Part shown: in pieces, positions 1-5,092 of the stretch
How the letters are laid out: each line of letters begins with the position of its first letter
Numbering within the stretch: the first letter of the stretch is position 1
DNA from: an uncultured Pseudomonadota bacterium
GTDB lineage: Bacteria; Pseudomonadota; Gammaproteobacteria; Burkholderiales; Eutrophovitaceae
Length of the DNA stretch: 5,092 nt
Assembly (NCBI GenBank): GCA_937983055.1
Contig: CALJLA010000264.1
Coordinates: forward strand, 1 to 5,092
Direction: 5' to 3'
The notes under the pieces: generated by a model
What the model was told of the DNA's origin: nothing
The model's input: the letters and a program-made list of their open reading frames with translations, nothing else
Databases searched by the model: none
Translations under genes and position numbers: made by a program

Positions 1-710
1 CGGGCTGGATTCTGGACTTGCGCGACAACGCCGGCGGCAGCCTCAACACCGCCATCTGCCTGACTGGCATCCTGCTCGAGGCGGGGCAGGTGGTGTTCTA
101 CGAGCAGCAGCCGGGCGGCGAATACGTCGCCAAGCGGCATACGCCGGGCGTACGCGAGCCGGACCCCCTGGAGGCCGTCGGCGCGCCGGAGCGGCCGCTC
201 AATCCCGCGCTGCAGGTGCCGCCGCTTGCGCTGCAGAAGCCGATGGCGGTGCTGATCAATGCGCGCAGCGCAAGCGCTTCGGAGCTGATGGCTGCCTCGC
301 TGCAGGACCACGACCGCGCCTGGATCGTCGGCGAGCGCTCGTTCGGCAAGGGCACCGAGCAGATCGGCGAAGTCACGGCCTCCAATCCGCACATCTGGAG
401 CTGGCGCGACATCCGCACCTTCTATCGCCCGATGCGTGCCACGATCCAGTTGAACGGGGTGCACCCCGACTTCGCGGTGTTTCCCGAAGCCGGCATGACC
501 GAGGAGACCGCCGACCGCGTGCGCGAAGAGGATCTGTTCTTCAACCCGGTGACGCCCGAGGACAATCCGCCCTGGAGCAACCCGCGCACCGACCGCATTA
601 CCGAGATTGCCCGCTGCCTGGAAACCCGCCGGCCGATCGATGAGGGCGAGGACCTCCAGCTGGAGGTGGCGGTGGGGGTGCTGGAATGTGGTGATGCGGT
701 AACCAGGTGA
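1..710 (+). CDS. S41 family carboxy-terminal processing peptidase, C-terminal part (5' end off window)
   Basis: This is the catalytic C-terminal part of a tail-specific (Prc/CtpA-like) serine protease, a family that usually acts in the periplasm. The frame is open from base 3 and begins GWILDLRDNAGG, the S41 core motif, so the true start, any signal peptide and any PDZ domain lie upstream. The motif SASASE is followed by GERSFGKG. The middle Ser (codon 273-275) and the Lys (348-350) are 25 residues apart, the spacing of the Ser/Lys catalytic dyad of E. coli Prc, so the active site looks intact. YRPMRATIQLNGVHPDF matches the family's closing 'GI.PD' strand. About 75 further residues follow, containing REEDLFFNP and a late Cys; I cannot assign them to a domain. 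The last codons and the TGA at 708-710 lie inside an octamer repeat array. The gene converges on fpr and has no evident tie to the cys genes. The substrate cannot be inferred. Confidence 0.93.
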   Translation, partial: GWILDLRDNAGGSLNTAICLTGILLEAGQVVFYEQQPGGEYVAKRHTPGVREPDPLEAVGAPERPLNPALQVPPLALQKPMAVLINARSASASELMAASLQDHDRAWIVGERSFGKGTEQIGEVTASNPHIWSWRDIRTFYRPMRATIQLNGVHPDFAVFPEAGMTEETADRVREEDLFFNPVTPEDNPPWSNPRTDRITEIARCLETRRPIDEGEDLQLEVAVGVLECGDAVTR

Positions 711-758
711 CCAGGTGGCCTGGTCACTAGGTGACTTGCTGAGTGACGCGTTGAGTGA
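703..758. repeat. Decayed 8-bp tandem repeat array at the 3' end of the peptidase gene
   Basis: From base 703 the sequence can be cut in phase every 8 bases: CCAGGTGA, CCAGGTGG, CCTGGTCA, CTAGGTGA, CTTGCTGA, then weaker GTGACGCG and TTGAGTGA. The shared core is GGTGA(C). The first unit contains the peptidase stop codon (708-710). Degeneracy grows toward the right. The same core recurs at 853-880 and, inverted, at 897-928. Function is unknown; it resembles short-period intergenic repeats that expand by slippage. Confidence 0.7.
707..727. repeat. Perfect 9-bp inverted repeat overlapping the peptidase stop codon
   Basis: GTGACCAGG (707-715) and CCTGGTCAC (719-727) are exact reverse complements around a 3-base TGG loop, and the left arm includes the TGA stop. 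It arises where one octamer unit lies inverted relative to its neighbours. No T-run follows on the plus strand (next bases are TAGGTGACTT), so it is not a canonical intrinsic terminator, though it could block 3' exonucleases. Confidence 0.6.
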
Positions 759-852
759 GAGCGGAGGCTTTCTTGGGTCAACACTGAAGCGCGAAGGAAG
801 GCTTCTCCTTGCGTCGTGACGACTTAAGCCCGCATTCCCGTCCTGGTCCTTC

Positions 853-931
853 TTGGTGTCTTTGGTGACTTGGTGGTTCGATGTGGTTTTCTTCGATTTA
901 CCTAGTCACCGAGTCACCGAATCACCAAAGA
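853..931. repeat. Second octamer repeat region: two head-to-head arrays forming a long imperfect hairpin
   Basis: On the plus strand TTGGTGTC (853-860), TTGGTGAC (862-869) and TTGGTGGT (870-877) carry the GGTGAC core. On the minus strand, reading from 928 down to 897, there are TTGGTGAT, TCGGTGAC, TCGGTGAC and TAGGTAAA, exactly in 8-base phase. The two arms pair: 859-875 with 915-931 gives 17 positions, of which the outer 10 (TCTTTGGTGA) are perfect, with one G-T wobble and one C/A mismatch, around a 39-base loop. The right arm includes the final two codons and the stop of fpr. It may serve as a bidirectional end-of-transcript structure, but no T-run follows immediately on either strand. Confidence 0.65.
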
Positions 932-1692
932 TTCTCCACCGCCAGATGCCCCGGGTGGCCGCGGCGGCTGACCTGGTAACCGTGAATGGTGAGCCAGTCG
1001 CGGGTTTCGTCGACCATTTCCGGGTTGCCGCAGATCATCACGCGTGAGCGCTCCTGGCTGAGCTTGATGCCGACCCTGGTTTCCAGCTCGCCGCTCTGCA
1101 GCAGGGCGGGAATGCGCTTGCCGAGTGCGCCAGGCACCTGTTCGCGGGTGACCACCTTGACGTACTTCAGTTTGTCGCCGAATTCGGAGAACAGCTCGTG
1201 GCTGCGGAAGGCCTCGATCTCTTCCTGATAGGCGAGCTCGGAGGCATAGCGCACGCTGTAGACCAGGATCAGGTTTTCATACTGCTCCCAGGTCTTGAAA
1301 TCGTTCAGGATCGAGATGAAAGGCGCCAGCCCGGTACCGGTGGACAACATCCACAGGTCGTGGCCGGACTCGAAGCGGTCGGTGGTCAGAAAGCCGTAGT
1401 TCTTTTTCTCGACGTACAGCTCGTCGCCGACCTGGAGCTTCGACAGCTCGGAGGTGAATTCGCCGCCCGGCACCACGATGGAAAAGAACTCCAGGTGCTC
1501 GTCGTAGTCGGCCGATACGATGGAGTAGGCGCGCCAGACGATCTTGCCGTTCTTCTTCACGCCGAGGCGGGCGAACTGCCCGGGCACGAAGCGGTAGCTG
1601 CGGTAGCGGGTGGTCTTGAAGGAAAACAGGCTGGGGGTCCAGGCCTTGATCTCGATGATCTTCTCGGTGGTGTATTTGTCTTCGGTGGTCAT
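922..1692 (-). CDS. fpr: Ferredoxin/flavodoxin--NADP+ reductase
   Basis: A cytoplasmic FAD enzyme that exchanges electrons between NADP(H) and ferredoxin or flavodoxin. It is 256 residues, close to the roughly 250 of bacterial Fpr proteins, and looks complete. The FAD domain starts with KAWTPSLFSFKTT and continues through PGQFARLGV (about 37-45) to RAYS (54-57), the flavin-binding R-x-Y-S motif, then PGGEFTS (75-81) at the FAD pyrophosphate. The NADP domain has GTGLAPF (119-125) and VMICGNPEMV (218-227). The C-terminus RRGHPGHLAVENLW ends in an aromatic residue, as E. coli Fpr does. The ATG at 1692-1690 is supported by alignment of the N-terminus to the family, but its upstream bases lack a clear Shine-Dalgarno motif. 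It lies 82 bases after cobA, so it may be read through from the cys operon or have its own promoter. The stop TGA belongs to an octamer repeat unit. Confidence 0.95.
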   Translation of the reverse strand: MTTEDKYTTEKIIEIKAWTPSLFSFKTTRYRSYRFVPGQFARLGVKKNGKIVWRAYSIVSADYDEHLEFFSIVVPGGEFTSELSKLQVGDELYVEKKNYGFLTTDRFESGHDLWMLSTGTGLAPFISILNDFKTWEQYENLILVYSVRYASELAYQEEIEAFRSHELFSEFGDKLKYVKVVTREQVPGALGKRIPALLQSGELETRVGIKLSQERSRVMICGNPEMVDETRDWLTIHGYQVSRRGHPGHLAVENLW

Positions 1693-1716
1693 TTCAGGCG
1701 TCTGTATTTTTCAGGC
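1692..1716 (-). promoter_or_regulatory. 8-bp direct repeat just upstream of the fpr start (possible operator)
   Basis: On the minus strand GCCTGAAA occurs twice, at 1716-1709 and 1699-1692, with a 17-base period. The proximal copy abuts and includes the first base of the fpr ATG. A short direct repeat at a start codon may be a regulator site or chance. I could not find a convincing -35/-10 pair in the 82-base gap. Confidence 0.25.
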
Positions 1717-1729
1717 AACAACATCTCTG

Positions 1730-1753
1730 GCGCGGCGGTTTCGACCGCCGCGC
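1730..1753 (-). terminator. GC-rich hairpin between cobA and fpr, terminator-like but without U-tract
   Basis: GCGCGGCGGT (1730-1739) and ACCGCCGCGC (1744-1753) form a perfect 10-bp stem closed by a 4-base loop (TTCG on the plus strand, CGAA in the cys-operon transcript). It begins 21 bases after the cobA stop. The minus-strand bases that follow (CAGAGATGTTGTTGCC) contain only scattered Ts, so this is not a textbook intrinsic terminator. It may attenuate read-through into fpr or protect the cobA 3' end. TTTCGA (1739-1744) can alternatively pair with TCGAAA (1755-1760), which would disrupt the main stem. Confidence 0.5.
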
Positions 1754-1774
1754 ATCGAAACTCTCCAGTCAGGG

Positions 1775-2539
1775 TCAGGCGGGCAGCGCGATCGCTTCGG
1801 CGAAGGCCGCCGCTTCGAGCGGCGCGTGCGCACAAAGTTCGCGAAACGGCTCGCCCAGCAGGATCACAGCCGGCCCGCTGAGCTGCGCGGCGGCGAAGCC
1901 TGGCAGCTCGGCCAGCGTCATCGCCCAGTTGCGGCGCTCGGGCAACGATGCGTTCTCGACAATGACCACCGGCGTCGCCGCCGCGCGCCCGCCCGCGATC
2001 AGGGTGGCGGCAAGGCGTCCGGCCTGGCCGGCGGCCATGTACAGCACAGCAGTGTCTGCGCCCAGCGCAGCCGCGGCCCAATCGCTTTCCGATTCGTCGG
2101 CGCCGACACGCGGCGTCACGAAGGCAACGCTGCGGCTCACGCCGCGCATGGTGAGCGGCACCTTGAGGTCGGCGCTTGCCGCGGTGGCGGCGGTCACCCC
2201 CGGCACCACTTCGAAGTCGATGCCGTGGGCGCGCAGGGCGTCGATTTCTTCCTGCGCGCGGCCGAACAGCATCGGATCGCCGCACTTGAGGCGCACCACG
2301 ACATCGCTGGCGCGGGCGGCGTTGATCAGGCTGCGGTTGATGAATGGCTGCGCGGTGGAAGCGCGGCCGCAGCGCTTGCCGACCGGGATCTTGCGCGCCT
2401 GCGGCGCGAGCGCCAGCAGTTCTTCGGTGACCAGCGCGTCGTGCAGCACCACGTCGGCCTGCGCCAGCAGGCGCGCGCCACGCAGGGTGATGAGATCGGC
2501 GGCGCCCGGGCCGGCGCCGACCAGATAGACCTTACCCAT
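1775..2539 (-). CDS. cobA: Uroporphyrinogen-III C-methyltransferase (SUMT)
   Basis: Adds two SAM-derived methyl groups to uroporphyrinogen III (C2 and C7), giving precorrin-2 for siroheme and, in some organisms, cobalamin. The 254-residue length fits stand-alone SUMT, so the oxidase/chelatase domain of full-length CysG is absent. Family motifs in order are VGAGPGAADLITLRGA (7-22), the glycine-rich SAM loop; RLKCGDPMLFGRAQEE (83-98); VVPGVTAATAASA (111-123); and VPLTMRGVSRSVAFVTPR (127-144). The usual RLKGGDP reads RLKCGDP here (C86), and the common THRG reads TMRG. The ATG at 2539-2537 is chosen because the SAM motif starts at residue 7 and GGGGA lies 9 bases upstream; a longer open frame to 2683 only mirrors cysN. 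It overlaps the cysN stop by 8 nt. Placement after cysHDN suggests supply of siroheme to sulfite reductase. Confidence 0.94.
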   Translation of the reverse strand: MGKVYLVGAGPGAADLITLRGARLLAQADVVLHDALVTEELLALAPQARKIPVGKRCGRASTAQPFINRSLINAARASDVVVRLKCGDPMLFGRAQEEIDALRAHGIDFEVVPGVTAATAASADLKVPLTMRGVSRSVAFVTPRVGADESESDWAAAALGADTAVLYMAAGQAGRLAATLIAGGRAAATPVVIVENASLPERRNWAMTLAELPGFAAAQLSGPAVILLGEPFRELCAHAPLEAAAFAEAIALPA

Positions 2540-3821
2540 GCTCGACCATCCCCGCGGCCACCGTGTTGTTGGTGGTTTCGTCGATGAGGATGAAGCTGCC
2601 GGTGGCGCGGTTCGCTTCATACGGGTCCAGCGCCAGCGGGTGCTGTACCTTGAGCCGCACCCGGCCGATGTCGTTGACCGCAAGGCGGTCGGGACCGGGC
2701 TCTTTCGCCAGCGTGTGGATGTCGACCCGGTGGTCGATGCCGGTGATCAGCGTCTTGACCGTGCGGGTGGTGTGCTTAAGCAGATACTTGCGCGCCGGAT
2801 CGAGAGGCGTTGCCGACAGCCAGCACAGGTTGGCCGCGAACTCCCGTGCGAGCGTAGGCTGCGCGTCGCCCTTCACGATCAGGTCGCCGCGCGATATGTC
2901 GATCTGGTCTTCCAGCAGCAGGGCCACCGACTGCGGGGCCACGGCCGCTTCCAGGTTACGGCCGTGAGTGTGAATCGCCTTGACCCGGGTGGTTGCGCCG
3001 GAAGGCAGCACCGTCACCTTGTCGCCCACGGCCACCACGCCCGATTCGACCCGCCCGGCGTAGCCGCGGAAATCGGCCAGGCTGCGGTCGGCACCGGCGG
3101 CGGGGCGCAGCACGCCCTGCACGGGAAAGCGCAACGGCAGCTCGGTGAGGTCGCGCTCGACCTCGATGTCTTCCAGCAACTCGAGCAGCGTCGGGCCGTC
3201 GTACCAGGGCATGCGCTCGGTCTGGTCCACCACGTTGTCGCCCTGCAGCGCCGAGATCGGCACGTAGTAAGCGTCGGCGATGCCGGCGCGCTCGGCGAAC
3301 TCGGCGAGCTCGCGCTGCAGCCGGTGGAACACCGCCTCGCTGTAATCGACCAGGTCCATCTTGTTGATGGCGAAAACCAGGTGCGGGATGCCCAGCAGCC
3401 GCGCGATATAGGCATGCCGCCGGGTCTGGGTGACGATGCCGTTGCGGGCGTCGATCAGGATCACCGCCAGGCTCGCGGTGCTGGCCGCGGTGACCATGTT
3501 GCGGGTGTACTGCTCGTGGCCGGGGCTGTCGGCAATGATGAACTTGCGGCGCGGCGTGGAGAAGTAACGGTAGGCCACGTCGATGGTGATGCCCTGCTCG
3601 CGCTCGGCCTGCAGACCGTCGGTGAGCAGGGACAGATCCATCTCGCCCTTGCCACGGCGCAGCGACGCGCGCTCGATCGCCGAGAGCTGGTCCTCGAAGA
3701 TGCCCTTGGAATCGAACAGCAGCCGCCCGATGAGCGTGCTCTTGCCGTCGTCGACGCTGCCGGCGGTGATGAAGCGCAGCAGCCCGACTTCGCGCGCAAG
3801 GAAAGTGTCGTTGGCGCCCAT
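2532..3821 (-). CDS. cysN: Sulfate adenylyltransferase subunit 1 (GTPase subunit of ATP sulfurylase)
   Basis: The large regulatory subunit of ATP sulfurylase: it hydrolyses GTP to drive APS formation by CysD in the cytoplasm. The EF-Tu-like G domain is complete, with G1 GSVDDGKST (21-29), G2 GITID (77-81), G3 DSPGH (98-102), G4 NKMD (153-156) and G5 SAL (190-192). Two beta-barrel domains follow, from about 210 to 315 and 320 to 425, including RGDLIV and the closing NRATGSFILIDE. The 429 residues end at the barrel, so there is no fused CysC (APS kinase) as in CysNC proteins of about 630 residues; E. coli CysN is about 475. The ATG at 3821-3819 shares its first base with the last base of the cysD stop (TGATG), and AAGGAAGG sits 9 bases upstream, so coupled translation is likely. 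It overlaps cobA by 8 nt. Confidence 0.97.
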   Translation of the reverse strand: MGANDTFLAREVGLLRFITAGSVDDGKSTLIGRLLFDSKGIFEDQLSAIERASLRRGKGEMDLSLLTDGLQAEREQGITIDVAYRYFSTPRRKFIIADSPGHEQYTRNMVTAASTASLAVILIDARNGIVTQTRRHAYIARLLGIPHLVFAINKMDLVDYSEAVFHRLQRELAEFAERAGIADAYYVPISALQGDNVVDQTERMPWYDGPTLLELLEDIEVERDLTELPLRFPVQGVLRPAAGADRSLADFRGYAGRVESGVVAVGDKVTVLPSGATTRVKAIHTHGRNLEAAVAPQSVALLLEDQIDISRGDLIVKGDAQPTLAREFAANLCWLSATPLDPARKYLLKHTTRTVKTLITGIDHRVDIHTLAKEPGPDRLAVNDIGRVRLKVQHPLALDPYEANRATGSFILIDETTNNTVAAGMVEHG

Positions 3822-4753
3822 CAGAAGTAGCCTTCCTTCTTTCTCAGTTCCATCGATGCTTCGGAGGTCTGGTCGTCCATGCGCGTGGCGCCACGCTCGG
3901 TGATGCGGGTGACCGCGGTCTCGCGCACTATCTCTTCGTAGCTCGCCGCAAGCGATTCGACCGGGCAGGTGCAGGTCATGTCGCCGACGGTGCGGAAACG
4001 CACCGGCACGGTCTCGATCGTCTCGCCTTCGCGGGCCGCGACCAATTCGGAGAGCGGTACCAGCTGGCCGTTTCTGCGCACGATCGGACGCGCGTGCGAA
4101 AAGTAGATCGACGGCACCGACAGCTCCTCACGGGCGATGTACTGCCAGATGTCCAGCTCGGTCCAGTTGCTGATCGGGAATACCCGCATGTGCTCGCCCG
4201 CATTGACGCGCGTGTTGTACAGGTCCCACAGCTCGGGCCGCTGGTCCTTCGGGTCCCACTGGCCGAATTCGTCGCGGAAGGAAAAGATGCGTTCCTTGGC
4301 GCGTGCCTTTTCCTCGTCCCGCCGCGCGCCGCCGATGCAGGCGTCGAAGCCGAACTCCTCGATTGCGTCGAGCAGGGTGATCGACTGGTAGGGGTTGCGC
4401 GTTTCGTCCGCGTGCTTCAGGCGGATGCGGCCCTTCGCGATGGACTGGTCCAGCGTGCGCACGATCAGCGTCTCGCCCAGCTCGGCCGCGCGCCGGTCGC
4501 GGAACTCGATCACCTCGGGGAAGTTGTGTCCGGTGTCGATATGCAGCAGCGGGAACGGAAAGCCGGCCGGGCGGAACGCTTTCTCGGCCAGCCGCAGCAG
4601 CACGATCGAATCCTTGCCGCCGGAGAACAGCAGGGCGGGGCGCTGGCACTCGTTGGCGACTTCGCGAAGGATGTGGATGGCTTCGGCCTCGAGCACGTCC
4701 AGGTGCGACAGTTTCGGCCGCGCCACGGTGGCCAGGTCGACGACTTGGTTCAT
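3821..4753 (-). CDS. cysD: Sulfate adenylyltransferase subunit 2 (catalytic subunit of ATP sulfurylase)
   Basis: The catalytic subunit: it transfers the AMP of ATP to sulfate, releasing pyrophosphate and forming APS, as a heterodimer with CysN. It is 310 residues against about 302 in E. coli. It belongs to the PP-loop ATP pyrophosphatase family, with SGGKDS (44-49) as the nucleotide loop and HIDTGHNFPE (71-80) after it. GGARRDEEKARAKER (141-155), VFPISNWTELDIWQYI (191-206) and RTVGDMTCTCPVES (254-267) are characteristic of CysD, as is the C-terminus ERGATRMDD...KKEGYF. The ATG at 4753-4751 is chosen over an upstream extension to 4954 because residues before it only mirror cysH in another frame. 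The start overlaps the cysH stop as ATGA, and GAGGAAG stands 10 bases upstream, so translation is probably coupled to cysH. Confidence 0.97.
   Translation of the reverse strand: MNQVVDLATVARPKLSHLDVLEAEAIHILREVANECQRPALLFSGGKDSIVLLRLAEKAFRPAGFPFPLLHIDTGHNFPEVIEFRDRRAAELGETLIVRTLDQSIAKGRIRLKHADETRNPYQSITLLDAIEEFGFDACIGGARRDEEKARAKERIFSFRDEFGQWDPKDQRPELWDLYNTRVNAGEHMRVFPISNWTELDIWQYIAREELSVPSIYFSHARPIVRRNGQLVPLSELVAAREGETIETVPVRFRTVGDMTCTCPVESLAASYEEIVRETAVTRITERGATRMDDQTSEASMELRKKEGYF
3831..3838 (-). promoter_or_regulatory. Ribosome binding site of cysN
   Basis: AAGGAAGG on the minus strand lies within the last codons of cysD (the KKEGYF end), 9 bases before the cysN ATG. It is the strongest Shine-Dalgarno match in the operon and fixes the cysN start at the TGATG junction. 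Confidence 0.8.
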
Positions 4754-5092
4754 GATTGGATTGCTTCCTCTTTCTTGCTTTTTGCGGGATGCAGGCCGCA
4801 TTCTTTCGCGCTCTGATCCTCCCACCACCATCTGCCGGCCCGCACGTCTTCGCCGGGCTTCACCGCGCGGGTGCAGGGCGCGCAGCCGATGCTCGGGTAG
4901 CCGCGATCGTGCAGCGCGTTGAACGGCACGTCGAAGCGCCTGATGTACGCCCAAACGTCGTCGGGCGACAGGTCCGCCAGAGGATTCAACTTGGTGCGCT
5001 GATGCGCCGGGTCGAATTCCGAGGGCGCCAGCGCGGCGCGCGCAGCCGGCTGCTGGAGGAGCAGGCGGCGGACTCAGCCCGTCCTGCCGGCG
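4750..5092 (-). CDS. cysH: Adenylylsulfate (APS) reductase, C-terminal part; frame interrupted near the window edge
   Basis: CysH reduces activated sulfate to sulfite using thioredoxin or glutaredoxin. Only the C-terminal third is present (the N-terminus is off the right edge). KLNPLADLSPDDVWAYIRR is the family's 'NPL' core. GYPSIGCAPCTRAV supplies two cysteines (codons 4884-4882 and 4875-4873), and ECGLH near the end carries the catalytic Cys (4800-4798). The GCxxC pair is typical of [4Fe-4S] APS reductases and absent from PAPS-specific CysH, so APS is the likely substrate; the other cluster cysteines lie off the window. Translated toward the edge, the frame is good back to about RRLLLQQPAARAAL but then meets TGA at 5076-5074. 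The other frame reads GLS just beyond, where the family has TGLRR, so a one-base frameshift or an edge-of-contig error is likely. Its stop overlaps the cysD start (ATGA). Confidence 0.88.
4764..4770 (-). promoter_or_regulatory. Ribosome binding site of cysD
   Basis: GAGGAAG on the minus strand, inside the cysH 3' end, lies 10 bases before the cysD ATG. It supports the start at 4753 and the ATGA overlap with cysH. Confidence 0.65.

Noticed and set aside
707..727. Intrinsic terminator for the peptidase gene
   Set aside because: The 9-bp stem is perfect, but its left arm contains the stop codon and no T-run follows; recorded as an inverted repeat only.
760..850. Possible small RNA or promoter in the middle of the convergent gap
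   Set aside because: Only short pairings such as GTCGTGACGAC and GAAGGCTTC are visible, with no credible -35/-10 pair or stable fold.
853..1047. 64-codon plus-strand open frame beginning in the gap
   Set aside because: It is translated octamer repeat running into antisense fpr, with no family signal.
1198..2587. Plus-strand open frames opposite fpr and cobA
   Set aside because: They are antisense to well-supported enzymes, Arg/Ala/Gly-rich and without recognisable domains.
2540..2683. 48-codon N-terminal extension of cobA
   Set aside because: It lies wholly inside cysN in another frame, is Ser/Thr/Arg/Pro-rich, and the SUMT SAM-binding motif begins at residue 7 from the ATG at 2539, which also has a ribosome site.
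2538..3830. A 430-codon open frame on the plus strand opposite cysN
   Set aside because: It mirrors the codon pattern of cysN in GC-rich DNA, is rich in low-complexity Gly/Val/Asp/Gln/Arg stretches, shows no family motif, and cysN itself has every GTPase motif.
4754..4954. 67-codon N-terminal extension of cysD
   Set aside because: It overlaps the conserved end of cysH in another frame and is Arg-rich without homology; the ATGA start at 4753 gives the usual CysD length.

Overview
The window is GC-rich, gene-dense DNA, most likely from a proteobacterium. The gene set and protein styles suit a betaproteobacterium of the Azoarcus/Thauera/Rhodocyclales type, but that placement is inference; no marker gene is present. 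Most of it is an ordinary assimilatory sulfate-reduction cluster. I see no phage, transposon, CRISPR array, tRNA or rRNA.

Layout, left to right: (1) bases 1-710, plus strand, the C-terminal part of an S41 (carboxy-terminal processing) serine peptidase whose N-terminus lies off the left edge. (2) Bases 711-921, a non-coding gap between convergent genes, made largely of decayed 8-bp repeats with core GGTGAC. The repeats run into both flanking genes, and both stop codons are the TGA of a repeat unit. (3) Bases 922-1692, minus strand, a complete ferredoxin/flavodoxin-NADP+ reductase (fpr). (4) Bases 1693-1774, a short gap with a 10-bp GC-rich hairpin and an 8-bp direct repeat. (5) Bases 1775-5092, minus strand, a tightly packed run transcribed right to left: cysH (C-terminal part only), cysD, cysN, cobA. 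Its three junctions overlap by 4, 1 and 8 nt, which marks an operon with probable translational coupling.

How the genes work together: CysD and CysN form ATP sulfurylase, which makes adenosine 5'-phosphosulfate (APS) from sulfate and ATP, driven by GTP hydrolysis. The visible part of CysH carries the extra cysteines expected of an iron-sulfur APS reductase. CysN has no fused APS kinase, so the route probably runs sulfate to APS to sulfite without PAPS. CobA makes precorrin-2, the precursor of siroheme, the cofactor of sulfite reductase. Fpr moves electrons between NADPH and ferredoxin or flavodoxin; a link to sulfite reduction is possible but not shown.

Points worth a second look are the octamer repeats that supply both stop codons, an in-frame stop in cysH 17 bases from the right edge (frameshift, or an error at a contig end), and the hairpin between cobA and fpr. 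I did not find evidence of a previously undescribed system.
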